From: Candidatus Atribacteria bacterium
Lineage (GTDB): Bacteria > Atribacterota > Phoenicimicrobiia > Phoenicimicrobiales > Phoenicimicrobiaceae
Length of the DNA: 31,748 nucleotides
Reading direction: 5' to 3'
Assembly: GCA_003513845.1 (NCBI GenBank)
Contig: DOTB01000008.1
Location: 1-31,748, forward strand
Shown here: piece by piece, positions 25,687-31,748 of the stretch
How positions within the stretch are numbered: position 1 is the first letter of the stretch
Layout: every line of letters starts with the position of its first letter
The notes under the pieces: generated by a model
What the model was told of the DNA's origin: nothing
Database searches by the model: none
What the model saw: only the letters and a program-made list of their open reading frames with translations
Made by a program: the position numbers and the translations under genes

Positions 25687-26781
25687 ATGAAAAGATATCA
25701 ATTATCAATTCCAGGACCTACAGAATGTGATCCTGAAGTTCTAAATGAGTTAAACCGTCCTAATCTACCACATTATGGGGATCTTTGGATGGATTATTAT
25801 TTGGAAACACTACAAAAGTTGCAAAGAATTTATCAAACTAAGAATAGTGTTTATATTATTCCTTCTTCAGGGTCCGGAGCTTTAGATGCTACCTTTGCAA
25901 GTTTAAACGGTAAAAAAGGACTAATACTAGATAATGGTACATTTGGAGAACGCTTAGTAGACATTGCTTCACATTATTTAAGTGAAGTAATAGTTATTCA
26001 TAAAAATCCTGGAGAACATTTTGAAATACAAGAAATAGAAGAAGCTCTTCAAAAAAATAAAGTTGATTTATTGGCTGTTGTACATGGTGAAACTTCTACG
26101 GGTATGTTAAATAATTTAGAAGAACTATCAAGAATATGCCAAGAGGAAAATATTTTATTTATAGTTGATGCTATATCAACCCTGGGAGGTGTAGAACTAT
26201 CTGTTGATAAACTAGGTATTGATTTTTGTATATCGGCAAGTCAGAAGGCACTTGGTTCTATCCCTGGTTTATCTACTGTTTCTATCAGCTCTAAAGGGTG
26301 GGATAAAATGGCAGCAGAAAATGATATTCCAAGCTGGTATCTAAATTTAAGAACATGGCATCGTTATGAAAAAGAATGGGGAGACTGGCATCCTTTTCCA
26401 ATTACATTGCCCGTTCATCTTTTTTATGCCTTAAATAGAGCATTTGATATTATCTTAGAAGAAGGCTTGGAGCAAAGATGGAACAGACATAAGGAAATTG
26501 CTAATATGCTTTGTACTTCTCTTGAGGAATTTGGAATATCTTTATTTATCAAAGACAAAGAATATCGTCTTCCTACTGTTACATCAGCAATTTTACCTGG
26601 AAAGATGACATCTGAAGGTTTACAGATGTATATGAGAGAAGAATACGGAATATTAATTGCTGGAGGAGTAGGGCCGTTAAGAAAGAAAGTTTTTAGAGTC
26701 GGGCATATGGCATATTCTGCCAATGAATACCTAATTAAAAGAGTTATAGTAGGTATTAAAAATTTCATGAATAATAACTAG
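25687..26781 (+). CDS. Class V aminotransferase (alanine-glyoxylate / serine-pyruvate type)
   Basis: A 364-residue fold-type I PLP aminotransferase. It shows LSIPGPTECDPEVL at the N-terminus (typical of AGXT proteins), SSGSGALD at 60-67, HGETSTGM at 133-140, D161 (IVDAIST) and the PLP lysine K187 in SASQKALGSIPG. Members transfer amino groups from alanine, serine or similar donors to glyoxylate or pyruvate. The gene starts at ATG 25687 behind TAGGAGGA. A nearly identical but broken copy lies at 20030, so this is the surviving member of a duplication. Next to RidA and threonine-synthase-like genes it may handle an amino acid released from an amino sugar; the substrate is not determinable. Confidence 0.92.
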   Translation: MKRYQLSIPGPTECDPEVLNELNRPNLPHYGDLWMDYYLETLQKLQRIYQTKNSVYIIPSSGSGALDATFASLNGKKGLILDNGTFGERLVDIASHYLSEVIVIHKNPGEHFEIQEIEEALQKNKVDLLAVVHGETSTGMLNNLEELSRICQEENILFIVDAISTLGGVELSVDKLGIDFCISASQKALGSIPGLSTVSISSKGWDKMAAENDIPSWYLNLRTWHRYEKEWGDWHPFPITLPVHLFYALNRAFDIILEEGLEQRWNRHKEIANMLCTSLEEFGISLFIKDKEYRLPTVTSAILPGKMTSEGLQMYMREEYGILIAGGVGPLRKKVFRVGHMAYSANEYLIKRVIVGIKNFMNNN

Positions 26782-26873
26782 TGCCTTGTTAAATAATAAA
26801 TGATATAATCTATAGTGGCATTTATAAAGTTTTATGATATCCTTCTTTATAATAGTATAGGAAGGAGGCTATC

Positions 26874-27559
26874 ATGAATTTATATATTCGTTCTTTGATA
26901 TCCGAAGAAGAAAAGGTTGTTTGAGATGGAGAATAGTTACCAAAGGAATATCTGCACATAGTTCTGAGCCAGAAAAAGGCAAAAATGCTATTTATTTTAT
27001 GAGCGAGGTAATCAACGCTCTGCAGAATAAGCTTATTCCCCTTTGCAAAAAAAAGTCCCATCCTCTTGTTGGTTCTCCTGCTTTAATTTAAGTGTGAATA
27101 TTATTCAGGGGGGGGGGACTCAAATAAACATTATTCCCGATAAATGCTTTATTGAAATAGATCGAAGGGTGATACCCGGTGAAAATAACCAGAGTATTTT
27201 AAGAGAAGTAGATAATTTTTTGGATAAATTAAAAGAGGAAAATCCTCTGTTGGAGTTAGAAAGAGAAGACCCTTTTGTTGCAAGTCCTTCCATGCAAATA
27301 AATAGAGATGAAGAAATAGTTCAAGCTTTATTTAGATGTATAAAGGATACCAGAGCTACTGAACCCGAAATTAGAGGAGGTAGATTTGGCACAGATGCAG
27401 CGATTTTTTGTTGCTAAAGGTATTCCTGCTGTAGTTTTTGGCCCAGGGAATATTGCCCAGGCCCATTCTGAGGATGAGTGGATAGAGATAAAGCAAGTGG
27501 TTCAAGCAGCGGAAATAATTGCCAGGACGGTTATTGTTTGCCAGAATGGATTACTTTAA
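26874..27559 (+). pseudogene. Remnant of an M20-family metallopeptidase (ArgE/DapE type)
   Basis: A strong AGGAAGGAGG precedes ATG 26874, and the first codons read MNLYIRSLISEEEKVV, like the start of an M20 protein, then a stop. The sequence jumps directly to the dimerisation domain (TKGISAHSSEPEKGKNAI), so about 150 codons with most zinc ligands have been lost. Frameshifts follow near 27084 (GSPAL to NLSVNIIQ) and near 27400 (TDAAIF to VAKGIPAVVFGPG). The tail IAQAHSEDEWIEIKQV, normally holding the final zinc-ligand His, ends at TAA 27557-27559. The middle piece INIIPDKCFIEIDRRVIPGE is well preserved. M20 members deacylate N-acyl amino acids, which would fit amino-sugar or amino-acid use, but this copy is dead. 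Confidence 0.85.
27108..27117 (+). repeat. G10 homopolymer inside the M20 pseudogene
   Basis: Ten consecutive G residues follow CA and precede ACT. The intact family has about two glycine codons here (IIQGGTQ), and the present tract gives three, so the local frame is kept. The tract may be a slippage site, or its length may be a sequencing artefact. Confidence 0.9.
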
Positions 27560-27570
27560 CAACATTTAAT

Positions 27571-27603
27571 CGGTGATATAGGGTATTCACCGCTCCTTTT
27601 TTT
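27571..27603 (+). terminator. Rho-independent terminator after the M20 remnant
   Basis: CGGTGA (27571-27576) and TCACCG (27587-27592) pair perfectly across a 10-base loop. CTCC and a run of seven T (27597-27603) follow. It lies 12 bases after the pseudogene stop and is the clearest intrinsic terminator in the window. Confidence 0.82.
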
Positions 27604-27951
27604 AGTTATATTATGTTAAAACTATAAATTGCATTACTGTCTTGGACATAAGAAGTACTTTGAGCATAGCAAAATTATTAAACACGAGATGATAAAGTTT
27701 GAGAATTGGATTAAGAATTTAATGATATTTTTTGATAGAGTAGTGCTTAAAAACCTGGAATAAGCAGCAAATAAATCTGTAAATTAGATACTTGTGTAGC
27801 CAAAGATAGTCTTAGTGGCCGCCTACTCACTCAATAAATATAGACTATGGAAATTTGTACAAAATATTTATTAAATTTTTACTTAAAAATTTTGCAATAT
27901 CTAAGTTGATTAAGTGTAATAATTTAAAGATTTAAAGAAAGGATAAAAAAA
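27604..27951. other. Gene-free AT-rich stretch before the intact RidA gene
   Basis: No coding potential or RNA gene was recognised in these 348 bases. The only structure seen is a perfect inverted repeat, AAATTTTTA-CT-TAAAAATTT at 27873-27892, followed by a weak promoter-like TTGCAA (27892-27897) and TAATAAT (27917-27923). Since a terminator lies just upstream, a new promoter for ridA and the threonine-synthase-like gene is expected here. Confidence 0.5.
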
Positions 27952-28413
27952 ATGAAAATTGAAGAGAAAATTAAGAAAATGGGAATTGAAATTCCGGAAG
28001 CACCTAAACCAGTCGCTTCCTATGTTCCCTTTAGAAGAGCTGGGAATTTAATTTATATATCTGGTCAGGATTGTCGCGTAAATGGTAAATTAAAATATGA
28101 AGGGAAAGTAGGAAAAGATGTTACAGAACAAGAAGCTTATGAAGCAGCCAGAATTACTGCAATTAATTTACTTGCAATCCTAAAGAGTGCCATTGGAGAT
28201 CTTGATAAAGTAGTAAAAATAGTTAACCTCCATGGTTATGTAAATAGTGCAGACGGCTTTGTTAAGCAGCCAATGGTTATTAATGGTGCCTCAGATTTTT
28301 TATTAGAAGTATTTAGTGAAAAGGGTAAGCATTCGAGGTGCGCTTTATCTGCAAATGAGCTACCCTTTAATACTCCTGTTGAAATAGAGATGATTGTAGA
28401 AGTTGAGGATTAA
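27952..28413 (+). CDS. RidA-family enamine/imine deaminase
   Basis: A 153-residue, intact RidA/YjgF-family protein of the longer subtype. Visible family features are NLIYISGQD near the N-terminus, AARITAINLLAILKSAIGDLDKVVKIV in the helical middle, and the C-terminal HSRCALSANELPFNTPVEIEMIVEV with the conserved substrate-binding Arg. RidA proteins hydrolyse reactive 2-aminoacrylate and other imines or enamines made by PLP-dependent dehydratases to keto acids and ammonia, which fits its position 66 bases before a threonine-synthase-like PLP gene. The start ATG 27952 follows AAAGAAAGGA. It is the working counterpart of the nonsense-bearing copy at 10012; the two are clearly diverged in sequence. 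Confidence 0.92.
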   Translation: MKIEEKIKKMGIEIPEAPKPVASYVPFRRAGNLIYISGQDCRVNGKLKYEGKVGKDVTEQEAYEAARITAINLLAILKSAIGDLDKVVKIVNLHGYVNSADGFVKQPMVINGASDFLLEVFSEKGKHSRCALSANELPFNTPVEIEMIVEVED

Positions 28414-28479
28414 TTATAAATAGATAAACAACCAACTCTATTATTTTAGCGTAAGTAAGTTAAGGAGAAATGAAATAAA

Positions 28480-29721
28480 ATGTATGCTAAAAGCCTTAAA
28501 TGTTCAGTCTGTGGCACGGAATACCCTCTAGATTTATATTATACCTGTGAGAAGTGCCATGGGATCCTGATGGTAGATTATGATTATAATAAAATGAAAG
28601 ATAATTTAGACATAGCGATTTTTGGTACTCCTAAGGCTAATCTCTGGCATTATAAGGATTTATTGCCAATTGAGAATGAAGAAAATATCGTTTCAATGAA
28701 TGAAGGTTTAACTCCTCTTTTACAAAATTTGAAAAACCTGAAAAACAAATATAACTTGAAGTCAATCTATATTAAGGACGAAACGAGAAATCCAACTGCT
28801 TCTTTTAAAGATAGACCAACATCAGTTGGGATTTCCAAAGCTTTAGAATTGGGTTATAGAATTGTGACCATAGCTTCATCGGGAAATGGAGCGGCAGCAA
28901 CAGCAGGTTATGCTGCAAAGGCAGGGGTTAAGAGTTATGTTTTTGTACCCGAAAATACTCCGGAAAGTAAGATAAATCAGGTTTTAACATATGGAGCAGA
29001 GATTATAAAAGTAAAAGGTGTTTACAGTAATTCTTATAAATTAGCTTTGGAGGCAAGTAAAAAATTCAATTGGGCAAATCTTACATCGACTTATTTAAAC
29101 CCCTATACCTTGGAAGGAGACAAGACAGTTGCTTATGAGCTTTTTTATCAAATGGAAGGTGAAGTGCCTGATTACATCCTTGTACCAATAGGAGCTGGTC
29201 CACTTCTGTATGGAATATTCAAAGGGTTTAAAGAATTAAATATTCTTGGGCTTTGTAATAAAATACCTGCTATGGTAGGAGTTCAAGCGGAAAAATGTTC
29301 CCCAATAATTAGTGCATACAAGCAGAATAAAAAATATGTAGTTGCGTGGGAAAAGACAGATACCATTGCTTCTGGCATTGCTGATCCATTAATAGGATAC
29401 GATCAAGATGGTACTATGACTCTGGATGCGATTTATAAGACTAATGGAATAGGTGTTGCTGTAAGTGAAAATGAAATAATAAATGCAGTTTATGAATTGG
29501 GAAGTTTGGAAGGAATTTTTGCTGAGCCTGCTGCTGCGGCTGCTTGGGCTGGCTATAAAAAACTGCTCAACGAAGAGAAAATAACTAGAAAAGATAAAAT
29601 TGTTTTAATGATAACTGGTCATGGGCTTAAACAATCAATAACTTCACTAGTTAATGCTAATAAAATACCGGTTATCGAACTCTCCATTGGGCAACTGAAA
29701 AGCAATCTTAATCTACAATAG
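28480..29721 (+). CDS. Threonine-synthase-like PLP-dependent lyase, copy 2
   Basis: A 413-residue fold-type II PLP enzyme related to the one at 20893. It has an N-terminal zinc ribbon with C8, C11, C23 and C26 (two regular CxxC pairs), the PLP lysine K110 in TRNPTASFKDRP, and the phosphate loop ASSGNGAAAT beginning at 132. A late LEGIFAEPAAAAAWAG segment is typical of the family. It starts at ATG 28480 behind TTAAGGAG. The absence of homoserine-pathway genes and the RidA gene directly upstream favour an elimination reaction giving an enamine rather than threonine synthesis. It is the last intact gene before a decayed stretch. Confidence 0.88.
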   Translation: MYAKSLKCSVCGTEYPLDLYYTCEKCHGILMVDYDYNKMKDNLDIAIFGTPKANLWHYKDLLPIENEENIVSMNEGLTPLLQNLKNLKNKYNLKSIYIKDETRNPTASFKDRPTSVGISKALELGYRIVTIASSGNGAAATAGYAAKAGVKSYVFVPENTPESKINQVLTYGAEIIKVKGVYSNSYKLALEASKKFNWANLTSTYLNPYTLEGDKTVAYELFYQMEGEVPDYILVPIGAGPLLYGIFKGFKELNILGLCNKIPAMVGVQAEKCSPIISAYKQNKKYVVAWEKTDTIASGIADPLIGYDQDGTMTLDAIYKTNGIGVAVSENEIINAVYELGSLEGIFAEPAAAAAWAGYKKLLNEEKITRKDKIVLMITGHGLKQSITSLVNANKIPVIELSIGQLKSNLNLQ

Positions 29722-29769
29722 ATGTTGCAATGCAATTTCTCCAGAAAGTTAACTATTTAATGAAGTATA

Positions 29770-29797
29770 TTTACTTAATAAGTGTATTTGGTATAAT
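29770..29797 (+). promoter_or_regulatory. Extended -10 promoter upstream of the decayed region
   Basis: TATAAT at 29792-29797 is preceded by TG one base upstream (TGGTATAAT), an extended -10 element. TTTACT at 29770-29775 lies 16 bases away and matches four of six -35 consensus bases. It points into a stretch of gene fragments. Confidence 0.5.
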
Positions 29798-29843
29798 ATA
29801 AACATAACGCAACGGAAGCTAAAAATAAGAGATACAACATAAA

Positions 29844-30134
29844 ATGAAAACTTCATATTACCTACCAGCACCCTTAAAAATACAGTGGCTTACTTCAGAT
29901 GCTAAATATAAAAGACGTAAAGGGAGGAAGTTAAAAGGGGTCACTTACAATTATCTAATCAAAAATTAACTCTTCTTAAAACTTATCCAGATAGGACAAT
30001 TGTTTAATACAAATTACTTGGTAGTTTCTCAAGCAGTGAAGAGACTCAAAAATAAATATAAAGAGGATGGAGGAACAGAGCAGATAGGAAGAAGTCATTA
30101 TTATTTTGAAAAGAGAATGAATGTCAAATGTTGA
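29844..30134 (+). pseudogene. Transposase-like C-terminal fragment (possible REP-associated Y1 type) with an in-frame stop
   Basis: One frame reads from ATG 29844 through KYKRRKGRKLKGVTYNYLIKN, a TAA, then LFLKLIQIGQLFNTNYLVVS and QAVKRLKNKYKED to TGA 30132-30134. The second part resembles the DnaA-like helix-turn-helix tail (iGxxFxxxYsxVSqaxkR) found at the end of REP-associated tyrosine transposases. The catalytic part of such a protein is missing. It is therefore probably a dead end of a mobile element, but identification rests on a short motif only. Confidence 0.35.
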
Positions 30135-30722
30135 AACCTGCTCCTTATACTTTTTTGTAGCTCGTCAAGGACTCCTGTCTATTCTACAAAGGAAGGAGAA
30201 GAATCACCAATGTGAAGGAAAATCGCTGAGGGAGATCTGGGAAGAATTAAAAAAAATTCTCCATTGGTTATCTTAAGATAGGGGAGGAACTAGATTACCA
30301 AGTAGATAAATCCACAGAAATACAATCTAAGATTTTAACCTTTTTAGGGTTAAAAGTGGATCAGGAAAGGTATTCCCAGGTTATTTAGTAAGTAAAAACT
30401 GCATCAAACCCTTGATAGATGAGCATTAGAAACAAGAAAAAGGTATCTTCCCTCTGGTCTTCCAGTGCCGGTCCAGTTTGTGATGGAAGAAAGATCTTAT
30501 CTGAGGGGAGTCGCTTTGAGGTGTTTGACCGCGTTATTTGCCGAACATTAGGTAAATTATGGTCCACTGGAGCAATTTCAAAAGAAGGAGCTTTTAGGGC
30601 TACTAAGGGACTGATGATAGAAAATCAAAGGAAAATTTTTCAATTATAAAACTGATGATAATAGTTTTCGGTTTATCTAAATAATGCATTCCAATAATTA
30701 ACAATAAATAAGGAGAATAAAG
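30135..30722 (+). other. Decayed stretch with further gene fragments before uxaE
   Basis: Broken coding sense can be followed. GKSLREIWEELKKI (about 30220-30260) runs, after a shift, into YLKIGEELDYQVDKSTEIQS and KILTFLGLKV up to TAG 30386-30388. This pattern recalls the C-terminus of IS1634/IS4-type DDE transposases, but only loosely. A 76-codon open frame at 30419-30649 (GPVCDGRKILSEGSRFEVFD, STGAISKEGAFRATKGLM) has no ribosome site and was not recognised; it may be another fragment. The bases just before uxaE carry TAATGCATT (30682-30690). Confidence 0.4.
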
Positions 30723-31748
30723 ATGGTAGGGGAAAGAATTATAGATTTATTCGGGAAAATATTTGAGCAACGATATGAAATTTATCTTTCTTCTTTTAAA
30801 GAAAAGGATAGCTATTCCTTTTTTATGATGAAAGATAGGCAAAAAAAGTATCTAACGGTAGCAGGTCTCCCGAAAAAGTTAAAAGAGCTGAAATTTCAGG
30901 CTGTGGAGGAAAAATTAATAAATAGCGATGAGAATATGTTATTTCAGATTTGTCCTGTGACCCATGATAATTTAGTTCAATTACAAATTTTCTTGAATTA
31001 TCTCAAGCCATCTTGCACTAAGGAGAAATCTATCCCTTCCTTTGGTACTGGAGACCGGTTGGGTATTGCTACCCCGGCTCATATTCAGGCATTTCAAGGG
31101 AAAAATATTTTTCCGGTCTTAGCCCAATTGTCTACCAGGGAAATTACCAGAACAGAGAGTAGTTTACAAAGAGTACTGGATAATGCCCTCTGGGGATGTT
31201 TCGAAGTCGGCTATGAGGGACCCTTTGGTGCCGATGCCGACCATATTAAAGATTTGGATAATCTACAAGAAGCAATCAATTGCGGATTTAAGCTTTATAC
31301 CTTGGATCCTTCTGACCATATTAATAATGATGTTATGAAATTAACTCGAGAGGAGTTAAGAAAGGAATATCAAAGATTACCGGAAAGAGGTGAGATGGAA
31401 AAGATATACCTTAATAAGGAATATAAAATAGGAAAGCATAGCCTGGTTTTCGAACAAGATAAGCTGGCAGAAATAATATTAATCTATATTAATGCCATTA
31501 AATATGTTGCCGATTACTATCAATTTTTAAAAGAAAAAAATAAAGCGGATTTTGAACTGGAGATGTCTATAGATGAGACACCGCAGCCCACCTCCCCCTT
31601 AGCTCACTTCTGGATTGCCTCTGAATTACAACGTAGAGGAGTAGATTTTCAGAATTTAGCTCCCCATTATATGGGAGACTGGGAGAAAGGGATTGATTAT
31701 ATTGGGGAGGTGGATACTTTTCAGAAAGAATTTAGGTTACATTGCCAG
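30723..31748 (+). CDS. uxaE: Tagaturonate epimerase UxaE, N-terminal part (partial)
   Basis: The frame is open from ATG 30723 to the window end (342 residues, incomplete; family members are near 480). It matches the UxaE tagaturonate/fructuronate epimerase family known from Thermotoga: FGTGDRLGIATPAHIQAF at 107-124, GPFGADADHIK at 166-176 (probable metal site, D171, D173, H174), SIDETPQPTSPLAHFW at 282-297 and LAPHYMGDWEKG at 312-323. The enzyme converts D-tagaturonate to D-fructuronate, which UxuB and UxuA take to KDG. It thereby links the IolM-N-O genes at the left of the window with kdgK-kdgA. The start is fixed by TAAGGAG at 30709-30715. It lies after 1 kb of decayed DNA, separated from its pathway partners. 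Confidence 0.87.
   Translation, partial: MVGERIIDLFGKIFEQRYEIYLSSFKEKDSYSFFMMKDRQKKYLTVAGLPKKLKELKFQAVEEKLINSDENMLFQICPVTHDNLVQLQIFLNYLKPSCTKEKSIPSFGTGDRLGIATPAHIQAFQGKNIFPVLAQLSTREITRTESSLQRVLDNALWGCFEVGYEGPFGADADHIKDLDNLQEAINCGFKLYTLDPSDHINNDVMKLTREELRKEYQRLPERGEMEKIYLNKEYKIGKHSLVFEQDKLAEIILIYINAIKYVADYYQFLKEKNKADFELEMSIDETPQPTSPLAHFWIASELQRRGVDFQNLAPHYMGDWEKGIDYIGEVDTFQKEFRLHCQ

Noticed and set aside
27108..27117. Phase-variable gene controlled by the G10 tract
   Set aside because: The host gene is already inactivated by a large deletion and two other frameshifts, so switching at the tract could not restore it.

Overview
The window is bacterial DNA with every recognisable gene on the + strand, strong purine-rich ribosome sites and low G+C. 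A tungsten-type aldehyde ferredoxin oxidoreductase points to an anaerobe. Three consecutive genes closely resemble the Thermotoga maritima inositol enzymes IolM, IolN and IolO, and the window ends in a tagaturonate epimerase (UxaE). This suits a low-G+C anaerobe such as Atribacterota, Thermotogota or a fermentative Firmicute; the species cannot be named from this sequence. No rRNA, tRNA or CRISPR array was seen.

Region 1 (1-7942) is a sugar-acid region. It holds the end of a LacI-type regulator, then iolM-iolN-iolO (scyllo-inosose to D-tagaturonate in Thermotoga). An IclR regulator follows, with a consensus sigma-70 promoter and an inverted repeat over its predicted start point. Then come kdgA (with an extra C-terminal domain), kdgK and an HpcH/HpaI-type aldolase. 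KdgK and KdgA are the last steps of the same route (KDG to pyruvate and glyceraldehyde 3-phosphate). The partial uxaE at 30723 supplies a middle step, about 23 kb away.

Region 2 (8027-29721) is visibly more AT-rich and looks like an accessory catabolic locus. It encodes an AOR-family oxidoreductase and a RidA gene broken by an in-frame stop. A CUT2-type sugar ABC transporter follows, whose three genes are interleaved with a cupin-like protein, a zinc dehydrogenase and an SMP-30 lactonase. Next are a fucose-isomerase-like protein, a SelA/DgaE-like PLP enzyme, a PFK-family kinase, an aminotransferase pseudogene, a threonine-synthase-like PLP lyase, a second SelA-like enzyme, nagA-nagB, an intact aminotransferase, an M20 peptidase remnant, an intact RidA and a second threonine-synthase-like enzyme. 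Four families (RidA, SelA-like, class V aminotransferase, threonine-synthase-like) therefore each occur twice, with one RidA and one aminotransferase copy broken.

My best reading of region 2 is an undescribed route for an amino sugar or amino-sugar acid: import, oxidation to a lactone, hydrolysis, PLP-dependent ammonia elimination with RidA clearing the imine, and delivery of a 2-keto-3-deoxy acid to the nearby KdgK/KdgA. This is inference from gene families; no substrate can be read from the sequence.

Region 3 (29722-30722) is about 1 kb of decayed DNA with probable transposase fragments, followed by uxaE, which runs off the end of the window.
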